Assembly (NCBI GenBank): GCA_038496445.1
Contig: JALMLS010000455.1
Span: 310,001 to 374,000 of the forward strand
Length of the DNA: 64,000 bases
Origin: Trichosphaerium sp. ATCC 40318
Lineage: Eukaryota; Discosea; Flabellinia; Trichosidae
Direction of reading: 5' to 3'
Shown: positions 11,368-22,193 of the stretch, piece after piece
Layout of the letters: the number at the start of each line of letters is the position of its first letter
Numbering within the stretch: the first letter of the stretch is position 1
Translations under genes and position numbers: made by a program
The notes under the pieces: generated by a model
Database searches by the model: none
What the model saw: only the letters and a program-made list of their open reading frames with translations
What the model was told of the DNA's origin: nothing

Positions 11368-13333
11368 ATGGACGAAGTAAACAGACTCGTTGTACGTATA
11401 TACACTATATAAACGTAATAACAAGCTGCAATGTGACACCTTCGAAGGCAGAGCGTCTACAAAAAGAACAGGACGCAAAAGACGCTGAGGAACGAAGAAA
11501 AAAGACAAAGATGGAAGAAGAGCTCCGAACTAGACGGAACGAGGTAACTGTTTTCAAAACGTTCAGAGAACTCAAAGACAAGCACTAACTACCAACGCTC
11601 GCTAACCTTATACAATCTAGTTCTCAAATATGCGTGCTAGACACTACACTGGATATTTAAAGAACCTTAAAGCTGTACCTATGAAACACATAAGGCCGGA
11701 GTTGGACAATGGAGGCAAATGTAAGTTTTATCCAAAAATCAAACTTAAGTTTTTAAGTCTCGTTATCTTAGTAGTATTTCTTTCTTATTAATAACACTCC
11801 TAGTGATATTACCAATGCAAGCATTACAAACTATAGGTACAATTCGTGATTTAACTCGATAAGAGTCCTTTAATTATAACTATAAACGTCATATCATTTG
11901 ATTTTTATTCTCTTCTTTAGCTGATATGAACCTCGCTTTTCCAATATTTTTTGAACTAGCAAACTTAAAAGGAGACAAGAAAACAGTTTGTGGTGTAATT
12001 CAATGGGATGCAGAACCTGGTACGTGTCCAATGAAAAATAATAAAAAAATAAACATTCAAAATTATTAACTTTCTGAGAATAGGCTCTGTCTACGTTCCA
12101 TCATGGGTATGCTTGTGACACTATGTGCCATATGTTTCCTATATGTCTTACAGTATTTTTTTAGATGTTGAAAGCATTGGGAGTAGGGTTTGGAGAAGAT
12201 ATCAAGTGTGCTACTAGAGTTTTGCCAAAAGGAAACTACGTCAGATTTAAGCCATGCTCATTGGATTTTTTGCAAATAGCATCACCAACAGCTGTGTACG
12301 TTGTCACTAGATCTGTTTTTCTTGAAATCAAAATAAGTCTGTCTGCGTTATGATAAACTAACTGTTGTTGGATAGCCTAGAACACGTGTTGAGAGGTTAT
12401 GCCGCTATTATGCTTGGCGATAAGATTCCTATCAGCTATAATAACAAAGTACGTGTTTGAGCCATTCACCGCAACGTACTGGTCGTATATCCTCTAAGTG
12501 GTTGTTCAGGAATATTTTCTAGAAGTAATAGAGGTCAAACCAGAAAATCCTTACAATGCTATTGCTATTGTCAATGTACGTTTGCTCATTCCTTTGTTTT
12601 TGTGATTATACATGCTGGTACAAAAAATACGTGTACTGACGATTGTATATTTAGGTTGATGTTAACTGCGATTTTGATGCTCCTGATGGCATGCCAGACT
12701 ATGGAAATAATTTATCACAGAGTTTGGACTCAATTGGAAGGGTACGTAATAATAAAAAGAACAGCTTAAGAAAAAAAAACTGCAAAGTTTTTGTCAGCGT
12801 ATCCGAGTTATTAACGACTGATTAGCTAAATCTATCCGATTCCAAGTGGGGTGAAGAATCAGGTGGTAAGTATTCATTATATTCCACCTCTTTTTAATGC
12901 AGTAACGACGAACAATATGGCTAAAACTTAAGGGTTTTTTTGGATTTTTAAATGCCTCAACTTGAAATGTCCATTGTTTTAAATGTCGTTATTTGTTGTC
13001 GACACATTGTCTCGCTAAGAAAACGTTATAGACTACGACAGTGAAGACGAATGGGAAGCAAAAAAGTTTACAGCATTCACTGGCGACGGTAAAGCTCTCG
13101 CAGCAAGCCAAGGTGATTCTGCGCTTACTAAAGCGTTAAAATCGTACGTATTCTTCGGCGTTCTAACACAAACTTTGTCCGTCGGTTTTTTTTTCTCTGT
13201 ATTGAATTCAAACTAAATATACAACCTCCACAGTGCAAATCAACCAGCTGTAGCCGTTCAAGCTTCGACAGACGATAAACAAGAAAAAGCAGGATTTGTT
13301 CCTTTTGGTGGTACCGGGCATACTCTAAAATAA
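11368..13333 (+). CDS. UFD1-family Cdc48/p97 cofactor (plant PIFK-like form)
   Basis: About a dozen exons join in frame. An N-terminal charged helix (AERLQKEQDAKDAEERRKK) precedes a UFD1 domain: VCGVIQWDAEPGSVYVPSWM, RVLPKGNYVRFKPCSLDFLQ, AVLEHVLRGYAAIMLGDKIP and VDVNCDFDAPDG all match family landmarks. Two SHP-like boxes for binding Cdc48/p97 follow: FTAFTGDGKAL and, near the C terminus, FVPFGGTGHTL. UFD1 proteins deliver ubiquitinated substrates to Cdc48. The helix in front of the domain recalls the plant PRLI-interacting factor K form rather than classic UFD1, which starts directly with the domain. The ATG at 11368 gives a clean first exon; 11185-11367 may hold a 5' UTR intron. The gene is divergent from the DWY-repeat gene. 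Confidence 0.88.
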
Positions 13334-13475
13334 ACGGAATGTATTTTTTATCGCGTTTTTCGTCGTTTAGCTCCCCATAATGGCGCACCCAACTGCGTCA
13401 AAGTTGCATTAAAAAAGTGCGAGTTTTCAAGTAATAATCAAATCACAAATGCATTGGCTTTGAAGGTTAGTAACG

Positions 13476-15189
13476 ATGGAAGGTATTTTATGGAAGCAAG
13501 GAGATAAGTTTAATACGCGTTGGAAAAAGCGCTTAGTTAAACTGATAAAATACGAACTCGTGTATTTTAAAGATGGCGTAAAAAAGCCTATGGGTCGTAT
13601 TAGCCTACTAAAAGGTGTGTTTATTATTTTAACATTATTTCTCGCTTTTCTTTTTGGTCGGCGCTTGTATTGACTATTCCGTAGCTACTAGTGTATCAAC
13701 ATGCGCTAAAACCGAGAAGCAGAGGTTTGGCTTTCAAGTAAGCGACCAATACGGTTTTTACATTGCGCGTTTAATGGAAACACTAACCAGCGTTAATGTA
13801 GATTATTACAAAAGAGCGTACATGGCATTTGTGTTCCGCAACTGCTGATGAGCGCGAATGCTGGATTAATACCATACAAAGTGTACTCGATACCATAGAC
13901 AAGGTTAGTACGCCACCATCGTTCACTTTGACGAGCTGGAATTCTTGAGAAACCCAAATGTCACTCACCCTGAACTAGCGCGTTGAAAACGGAGAAATGT
14001 TATCAGTATCAAGCAGATTATCGTACGGACAAATATTTTTTTCTTTTGTAGCCAAGACGACCAACACTTTTGTTTTCCAGCAATTCAGTAGACAGCCAAA
14101 CATATGACTACGCTGATTCGAGTCCTGGAAGCTCTATAATCATAGACAGAAGTGATCTTGTATCGTATGACTCTAACACATCGAGAGACACTAGTTTCCT
14201 AATGAGCAGCTCAATACCAGAATCAGTAGAAAACGTACAATCATGTGCGTCAAATTTTTTTGTAAAGAAAAGCTGACCTCTTCGTAATAAAGCTTCTGCG
14301 ACTTCTTTGGGAAGCCACTTTTCAGTGCAATCAGAAGCTTCTACAGAAAATATAGAGGAACCAGATACAATAGAAGATCTTTTAGAGAAACTAGGAGGTG
14401 ATATGGCAATGTTCGAATTAGAAGAAGAAATGGCTGAAGAGAAACCTAAATTTTTACTCGCCCAAAATGGTACGCGTAAAAAAAAAAAAAAAGAAAAGCA
14501 AAGCTACTTATTATGGTAAAAAGTGCTAAGGCGTTAAGTAAAGCGTACAGTACAAATTATTAAAATTTTTTTGTGTACCGGCGACTTTTTTCCGCTTTGA
14601 AATCATTCTACAAATATAAAAAACGTGGTGTAAGAAGCCCAACACTCACCTGAAAGATTGTTTTTTGAGTTTTTTTTTTTTGGTACAAATGTTTTTCTCA
14701 TGTTGATTGTTTTATTAGGCGATACACACCAATTACGCGATTCTAGCGAATTTATATCATCTCATGGTGGCTTTTCTACTTTAGAACCGAGATTGGCAAC
14801 TTCTCTACCTGTAGATATACCTAAGCATCTACTTGCTGGTAAACCTTCTTTACCTGATAAGAGTGTACAACAATTCGCCAAAGAACCTACTGTACGTACT
14901 CTACAAAAATTAAGAAAGTTCCCAAAACAAAAACAGAAAAACTCAAAATTTTTTGGGCATTTGCCCAAATTTCTGCAATTCTCCGCTTTCTTCAATGTTC
15001 TTATTTTATTGTTATTTGCCTTCTTGTATCAAATAATTGTATTAATCATCATATTCAAAGGGTAATGCAGCTTTTGTAAAGCCTCATGTTTTGGCTGCTC
15101 AAACGTACCAAGAGCATTACATGCAGCGATTTGGTAGGTGTTTTGATGTACCTTTATCACAGACACGTAAAGTGAAGGCTGTCATGTAA
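13476..15189 (+). CDS. PH-domain protein with Ser-rich disordered tail
   Basis: Residues 1 to ~100 form a PH domain: MEGILWKQGDKFNTRWKKR at the start, then YELVYFKDGVKKPMGRISLL, FGFQVSDQYERTWHLCSATA and the hallmark DERECWINTIQSVL, whose C-terminal Trp is invariant in PH domains. PH domains bind phosphoinositides or proteins. The remaining ~230 residues are Ser, Thr and Glu-rich and probably disordered. The second and third exons join only if the ~61-nt sequence after QVSDQY is removed (donor gttttt), which restores the Trp-containing end of the domain. Further introns start near 13904, 14244, 14469 and 14891 (the last is gtacgt). The final exon ends TRKVKAVM. Confidence 0.75.
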
Positions 15190-15880
15190 ACATATTTTTT
15201 CTCGTTTTTTTTTGGCGTCGCTCTCCTGCTTCAAGGTCTTTAACCCGAAGCTCCATGAGCAGAATAACAACCAAAGAAAAACGATTCACTCACTCCACAC
15301 CACATTCTCACCTCTACCCTTGTACTATACTAAGAAATAAATCTAACATTCAAATGTAATAACTTTCTTGCAAATTTGATAAAGTGGAGGTGCTTTGTAA
15401 TAAGTGACTGGAATAACAAAGTGATTGATTTTCACACCAAAAATAGTCTGATAATATCCCTTCGTTTGCTACTTACGTGGGCGTTAAAATACCAGCTTTT
15501 AAACCTTGTCGGTAGCCCTCTCAGATAATTCTTCCTTATTGCAAACACAACAAAAGCGGCAAAAGGTGACTAGTAAGAAGTCCTTCATGGTGCCAAGAAA
15601 CCGTCAACTACAGTGACTCTAAGAAGAAAGCGGATAGTAAAATTAAGCGCAGAAAAGATTTTGTACACTAAAGCGCAAGGATACCAACCAAGTGTACCAA
15701 TAGCACAAAAAAGAAATGAAGGAAAAGATTAAAGCAAAATAATTTTTACTAACAAATCAATGTAAAATCTATCATTTTGTTTTGCATCCCTTTAGAATAA
15801 AGTAATTATGTATTGATGAAGCAGTTGAAGGTTAATAGACTGTCATCAATGTCATCAGTACTCCTAGTGTCAAACCTAAA
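15190..15880. other. Intergenic between convergent genes
   Basis: AT-rich with no supportable coding sequence. The part next to 15881 contains a diverged leftover of the last exon of the MORN-SAM copy B gene. Confidence 0.5.
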
Positions 15881-17763
15881 CTATTTATTATCTTTACTTG
15901 CCAGATTGAGATCAATTGATAGATTGTTCTGTAGGTTTAAAGTGAGTCTTGGTTAAACAAGATTTTAAAATACGCTACAGTACCTCAGCATCAATGGAAG
16001 CATTGGGTTTATCGCTCCATGCCTTATGGGATATCACGTCATGAGTGGCAATAGGTGAAGGCGGTTCATCTTTTCTTTCGCTTTTGTCACCAGGTAGATT
16101 ACCACGTGTTTCATTGGAATGGTCGCTCTTCTGTACAAACTTTGTAAGCAAGAAATATTATTGTATTAAATAGTACCTCAATAAGGCGATCTTCTTCAAG
16201 TTTTTTAAGGACCTCAGCAGCGTCTTGAAGAAACTTTAAATCTTCTGCAGCACCTCCAAACTTTGTGTATTTGTGTTCTGGATCATTATGGGCTTTTGAC
16301 AAGTACTTGTCTTTTGGGTCTGCTTTCAATTTTGATCGCATCTCTTCTAAATTATTCTGATCAGTTCCATCTTCAGTTTCCGCATCAGTGTCTGTATAAG
16401 ATTTAAGTACATCGAAAAGATAGATACGGATATCTATAAGAAACATACCTTGTTCCAAAGGAGTTGGTAGATGTTCTGATTCACCTAGTTAAAGAAAAGT
16501 CATAAAAGCATATCCTTAGGGTTTGAAACAAACTACCTTTTTTCAAGTTCTCGATGTATCTTAGTATTTTATTTGCATATCCCAGGGGTATTTTGAGTAA
16601 TAGCATCACTTTAAGGTCCAATCCCAGAAAGTCTTGACCACTGTTGTAAAAGAAAAAGGTAAGTGTTTTTTGAAGTCAGAGAAAATCAATACGTACGTTA
16701 ACTTATGCTCTTTTAATAAGTCAACAAGTTGTGGTTCAATCCTATGAAGAACATACAATACTTGATCACACGTCCAAGTTGAAGGCGCCACTGTTTTATT
16801 TTTACCAGAATATGTGAGAGATATAGGGTCCACCTTAACATTATACTCATCAAGGAAGGTTATCAACTTCATTTCATTTTGTAACCATCTTGCCTCTATG
16901 GTCTTCTCTCCAGGGAATGTGATACTGACATTCTCGCCTGGTATAATCGTGGTATTCTTGTTTGATGTGTTTGAAACCCAAGTACTTTCCAATGCAGTAC
17001 CATCAAGTAAATACAAAGTCGCAAAACTAACATTGTCATCTTTGAATTCGCCATCAAATCTTTGTCCATTTGGCAATGTGAACACTCCTTTGCCGTTTCT
17101 TTTGCCATCTTTGAATTCACCTTCATATCTATCTCCATTTGCCAATGTGAGCGCTCCTTTGCCGTTTCTTTTGTCATCTTTATATTCACCTTCATATCTA
17201 TTTCCATTTGCCCATGTGTGTTCTCCTTTGCCGTTTCTTTTGTCATCTTTGAATTCACCTTCATATCTATTTCCATTTGCCCATGTGTGTTCTCCTTTGC
17301 CGTTTCTTTTGTCATCTTTATATTCACCTTCATATCTATTTCCATTTGCCCATGTGTACACTCCTTTGCCGTTTCTTTTGCCATCTTTATATTCACCTTC
17401 ATATCTATTTCCATTTGCCCATGTGTGTTCTCCTTTGCCGTTTCTTTTGCCATCTTTATATTCACCTTCATATCTATTTCCATTTGCCCATGTGAACTCT
17501 CCTTTACCATTTCTTTTGTCATCTTTATATTCACCTTCATATCTATTTCCATTTGCCCATGTGTACACTCCTTTGCCGTTTCTTTTGTCATCTTTGAATT
17601 CACCTTCATATCTATCTCCATTTGCCAATGTGAACACTCCTTTGCCATTTCTTTTGTCATCTTTGAATTCACCTTCATATCTATCTCCATCTGCCCATGT
17701 GAGTACTCCCTTGCCATTATGAACTCCATTTGGATAGATAACATTGTATAATTGGTTACCCAT
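15881..17763 (-). CDS. MORN-repeat protein with one SAM domain (copy B, truncated C terminus)
   Basis: This is an inverted paralogue of the gene at 6711. Ten or more near-identical 69-bp MORN units cover ~17050-17720, followed by the same beta-rich linker and SAM domain 1 (WTCDQVLYVLHRIEPQ ... TGQDFLGLDLKVML). The equivalent intron in the SAM domain is 56 nt here against 54 nt in copy A, which proves it is spliced. Introns and exons are nearly identical to copy A up to the last exon. There the sequence diverges after NLSIDLNLA, reaches a stop within five codons (SKDNK), and SAM domain 2 is lost. The start MGNQLYNV has Gly at position 2, so N-myristoylation is conceivable. It probably still makes a protein lacking one oligomerisation module. 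Confidence 0.82.
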
Positions 17764-18953
17764 TATACAAAACCTACAAGAACAGTTAACAAAACTCCTC
17801 AAAATTATCACGTGACTACATAAAAAACGGAACCCAAAAGCTTCCAAACAAACCAAATCACTGTTCCTGTTAGCTAATTCGTGTTGCACGTGGCAGGTGA
17901 ATTACAGCGTGTTTGAAATTATTTAGGTACGTTCGTCATTCAAAAACAGGTTACCTTTTCAGACACTCTCTTTTCTGATCGCCTTTTTTTGTTTGTTTGC
18001 GCTCAAAGATAAATAATCGTTTAATGACGTCTAACGTCGATTGAACCGCGAGTGGATCTTAAACGTTTATTAAATCAAGTAGAGATACCTAGCACTTGAA
18101 GTCCGCAATACTACTGATTACAACGAACGGTTTATTGCTTCGTTAAGCGTTTCAAGCTAAAAAACGCGCTTAATAAGTGGTATCACTTAATTTGTTTCTT
18201 TTCGAAAGAATGGCGCTCTTCCCTCAAAAGAATGAGATGCTCAAGGACTGAGCTAAAGGACAAGTAAATCTTCTTATCTTGGCTCATGTTTAAAGCCGTT
18301 TAGGATTTGATCTGAAATAATGGCTGTACACGTGTTTTACCCGTTACAGACGTTTGGGTAAACTTGAGTTGACTTCGTATAAATCAACCGACAAAGCTTA
18401 AACAACATGGCAAGCAGCAATCACCCATCCCACCCAAAAATTTCCTTTTCAATTTGTTTTAAAAACTGTAAAACCTTTCTTTTATTTTCCAAGTGTTCTT
18501 GTATAATATAACAAATGCTTGGCGCTGCGCTAGAGCCACAAGACATTTTGTCTTCCTCCCAACATCGTCTTAGTTAGTGTTCCTTGGTTAGTTGATAGAA
18601 GAAAGTCAACTGAGAGTGTTAGAACTCTAACGCTATTTTGTGGTAACGCTAAGCCTGATTTTTTGAGACGGTTTGTGAACATAGGTAGCCTTTTGAAACT
18701 CTGCAAGCTATATTAGTGTATCCTTATGGATAACTTTATGTCAGCATAAGTACAAAAAGTCACGTGTGCTACAAAGGGAGTGGCCTTTTTAAAAGTAGGC
18801 TTAGCCTTACATTAAAATAACGCTATTTCAGGTCAATCCCTTAACAGCCTCGAGGTGTTATGTTAATTTGTCATACAAAAGCTCAAGGTAAACAGTATCT
18901 TCTTGTACCATTTAGCCTGTGTCGCCACTTTAGCTTTCTACTGCCTCTTCAAA
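17764..18953. other. Intergenic stretch
   Basis: Apart from the TCACGTGA site I find no supportable genes. It holds T- and A-rich runs and stops in all frames. Confidence 0.5.
17808..17815. promoter_or_regulatory. TCACGTGA palindrome upstream of MORN-SAM copy B
   Basis: It lies 45 nt before the ATG of the minus-strand gene and shares the flanking GTCACGTGATAATTT with the promoter of copy A at 6656. Confidence 0.5.
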
Positions 18954-19167
18954 CTATTGTCTTATTGGGGTAGTACATTTGGTGTTGTATTGACACATCA
19001 CCTGCAAGGGTATTAAGCGGACACGGGATAAAATACATTAAAGGGAAAGGAAGACACTTTTTATCAGTTGTTATTTTGTTAACCTCCAAAAAGTGGCTCC
19101 ACACGATTGCTGTCTGCTCTGCGATCTCAGCTTCTATTATGTCAATCTGTTTCTCTTCTTCGGTCAT
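18954..19167 (-). CDS. Possible small two-exon protein
   Basis: The ATG at 19167 starts MTEEEKQIDIIEAEIAEQTA, an acidic helix. A gttaac donor after HFLE and a ttgcag acceptor join it to VMCQYNTKCTTPIRQ and a stop, giving about 43 residues. I do not recognise it. The only support is one clean acidic exon and a workable splice. Confidence 0.3.
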
Positions 19168-19462
19168 AGTACCTTCAAGAGAAAGCTGTTATGCCATATG
19201 AGCAATCAATCTCAACTTCTTCAGCAGCTAGTTCATCCCATTATAGTTGTACTTTTTATACTAATAGTTTCTTAACTCTCCTTACATAAAAAAACGATCA
19301 ACAAAACTCTAAACAACCTGTACATTTATACAGAAACCGTTTAGGTTAACACGCTGTATCCAGTTAGAACATTAGTTGAATACTTTTCAAGTATTTCTTG
19401 CTTTTTTACGGAAAGCCTTCAGTGAAGTTAAGAAGAAACAACACAAATAAACAACAACAAAC

Positions 19463-20416
19463 ATGTCTAACAATAGACCAACAATACAAATAAACTACCT
19501 AGGAGATGACTTTAACCCTGACATGAGGTTGAAGACCTCAGAAGTTGAAACTCTTTTAAAAACTAATATATTACGTTGCGTACATACGCAAGAGCGAAAG
19601 AGAGCAATTAAATGGAATATAGCTGAGTACGTTAAGCGTACAATACTACAACCGCTTCTGTTTCTCCTAAACACCTGCGCTCTCGTTTAATGAGCTATTG
19701 CGACAGTTATAACGTTTTCTAACAATACTTTTAGTAACGGGTTCGAATTATGTCATACAGACGATAATCATCTACTAAGCGCATTGACTAACATGTCTAA
19801 AGACTACGGAAGGGAAAACAGAGTTATTTTAAGAAGCACTGTTGAAAATTACTTGACTTTATGGGGAAGACAAAATAATATTGAATTTACGCATGTCATT
19901 GCAGTTGACGCTGTTTATCGATCTTCTGATCCTTCAAATCAATTTTCTACTATAAGTATGGCACATGTTGATTTTCCTAAACGCGCTTGGGGACGTACAT
20001 TGAGGTTCTTTAGAGACAGGTGGGAAGAGAAAGTTCAAAATAAGATTGGCGAAAAAATAACAAGTGAAGAATACGAACACTTACCTGTCACAAAAATGGT
20101 GAATGTATGGATGCCCCTCGGTCCTGTAGGCGCTAAACCGCTGGCGATACTTGATACTTCTACTATGACTAATAAAAGGGACGAACTGGTGAGGTATACA
20201 GGCGTTAGACGTTTTGACAAGTGTTTTGAAGCTATTGGTGTTAAATATAGGCCGGAACACAAGTGGCACAGTTTCCCTGATATGGATCTTGGCGATATTC
20301 TTGTATTTGACTCTAACTCAACACCACACACAGCTATTCCTGGTGATAGTAATTCTCCTCCAAGAAGAAGTGTAGAAACGCGTTGTATGTTTGTAAATCT
20401 AAAAAAAGAGAGTTGA
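19463..20416 (+). CDS. CmcJ/AsaB-type 2-oxoglutarate-Fe(II)-like oxygenase
   Basis: Two exons are joined by a gtacgt intron after KWNIA; the second begins DNGFELCHTDDNHLLSAL, which fits the conserved N-terminal block of this family. Family landmarks follow: AHVDFPKRA (HxD metal ligands), NVWMPLGPVGAKPLAILD, WHSFPDMDLGDILVFDSNST, PHTA (distal His) and RRSVETRCM (Arg that binds the co-substrate). The nearest known relatives are CmcJ/NvfI and the fungal AsaB group, which hydroxylate or otherwise modify secondary metabolites. At ~285 residues it has the normal length and no signal peptide, so it is likely cytosolic. The substrate is unknown. This group is common in fungi, so transfer is possible; the intron shows it is resident. 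Confidence 0.8.
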
Positions 20417-20907
20417 TAATATTACCATTCGCTGTTTGTCTCATAAGGTGTACACGAGGTTCACCAATAGGGTTTGTAGTGCGTTCATCGGAGATGTGGT
20501 GATACAGGTATCACGTGATATGTTGACGTTATCAGCTACACGGAGTTTTGAAAGGAATAAGTGGTTCTTTCACAAAATCACACCTCTGACGCAAACAGAC
20601 AACTGTCAATGGTCAGTTAAGATACGGACCAACTCCGAGCGTACATAGTAGCTTGGTTTGGTCTATATTAATACTATTCTAGCGATTACATCAAAAGATA
20701 TCGATAGTTGTTCAGAACAAGACTTTTTTTTGGTTGACAGCGGTTTATTTTTTTGTTTTTTGCTGACAGTAAAAGTACATTCTAATTTACGAGGGGGGTT
20801 TAGGGTTATTATAATTACAACTAGGTATACAATGTTGTGTGAGTAAAAAAATCGTTTGTGAACTTTTTTTCTTGGTTACGAAAAAAGGGAACCAGGAAAA
20901 ATAAGAA
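20417..20907. other. Intergenic stretch
   Basis: It contains a TCACGTGA site at 20511 and a TTTAGGGTTA motif at ~20800. No supportable coding sequence. Confidence 0.5.
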
Positions 20908-22193
20908 TCACCTTGTGGCGGCTAGTGTCTCGTGAAGTGTTTTTATAGCTTGTTCTACGCGTGCACGCTGTTCAGGAGAGTCATTTGGCCTTGTCATTCT
21001 AGCCTAATAATGATTGTTACGTCTCGATACGATTGGACTTCTAGTGAGTGCCTTGAGTAGTTCAATGTTCTTCGCTAGTTCCATCTGTTCCTTTTTCCTT
21101 TTTCTAAATTCAGGTTGGCCCGTTATGCGTGCCTAAGTAAAAGAAGTAAGTACAAGAAACTTTAAAGAAAACCTTTATCACGTGATCAAAACGTGGTAAC
21201 AAAAAAAGAACGTGAGAAAAAAAAACCAAAACGTTTTTTCGTGTGATCTAAATGCGAAACAAACAAGTACCTTTAACAGCTCTATACGCTTTTGTAGCTC
21301 TGTTTGTGCTTTACCGTGCACATCAGAATCAGATCTTGATTTAATTTTGCTGAGATACCTTTCAGTTTCTTTCTTTTGTCTTTTCTCTGTTGACCTTCTT
21401 GATCTTTTTTTCGATGATGGTGTTTTATCTTTTTTACTTTTTGATCCACCGGTAGGCAAGTGAGGTAGGATATTAAAGCTGTCTGTAAGTGTATTCGATC
21501 TTCTAAGGCGTCTCTTCACTTCCCTTTCTGACTTACGTCTCTCACCTGTGGTGTGAAGTAAGTAAGTAAATTCTCAAAAAAAAAAAAAAAAGATAAAAAA
21601 ATCCGGATCGGTGGATTCTCATTCAAAGCCGTACGTTTGAGCTTCGCTTTCCTATCCTCTTTAGGAGAACACCTTTGTCTTGTCTTACATGCATTTTTCG
21701 AACTAGAGGTCTTTCGTATTGATTTTTTTAAAGAGCTTCTTCGTTTCCTTCCTGAAGGCCCGTCACTCTTTGCTCTTTGATGACGCTATGTAACAACGTA
21801 AGTTTAACTCTAACCGTTGAAATAAAATCGAACGAATGAGAATTCTTGTGGGCACTCTACAAAAAACTTTCTAAGGGGGTTATACATACCTGACGGGACG
21901 AGCTACTCTTTCTTCTTACTACTGTTGGTTCAATCTTCGCTATTTCATAGCTATTGTTAGAACCAAATGACTCGTGATCGCTTAGGCTATCATCGTCTGT
22001 TTTGTGGGAAGAGGCAGAAAGGTTTCTGGCGTGTGTCCTCTGGAACAAAAAATAAATCATCTACACGCTACCAAAGGACTCTACAAGGCTCCAAACTAGA
22101 GCCATAGTATCATATGATAAGACACCGTACCTTTCTAACAACTTTAGGTGTTATACGCCAAGGGTTATCTTCCGTTGGTTTCATTACTTCCAT
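20908..22193 (-). CDS. Lys/Arg/Ser-rich protein of unknown function
   Basis: Six exons join in frame from the ATG at 22193 (MEVMKPTEDNPWRITPKV) to ETLAATR and a stop at 20908. The protein is strongly basic and Ser-rich with several bipartite nuclear-localisation-like clusters, such as SGRKRRSSLKKSIRKTSSSK. The C-terminal part has three degenerate copies of a ~30-residue unit ending in a helical ...E-L-x-K-x-I-E-L-L-K motif (KAQTELQKRIELLK; EQMELAKNIELLKAL; RARVEQAIKTLHETL). I do not recognise a family. Nuclear location is inferred from composition. The last intron is very short (about 29 nt), so its exact ends are uncertain. A TCACGTGA site lies in one intron at 21178. Confidence 0.62.

Noticed and set aside
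20035-20331. Reverse-strand ORFs within the oxygenase gene
   Set aside because: Shadows of the conserved oxygenase frame.
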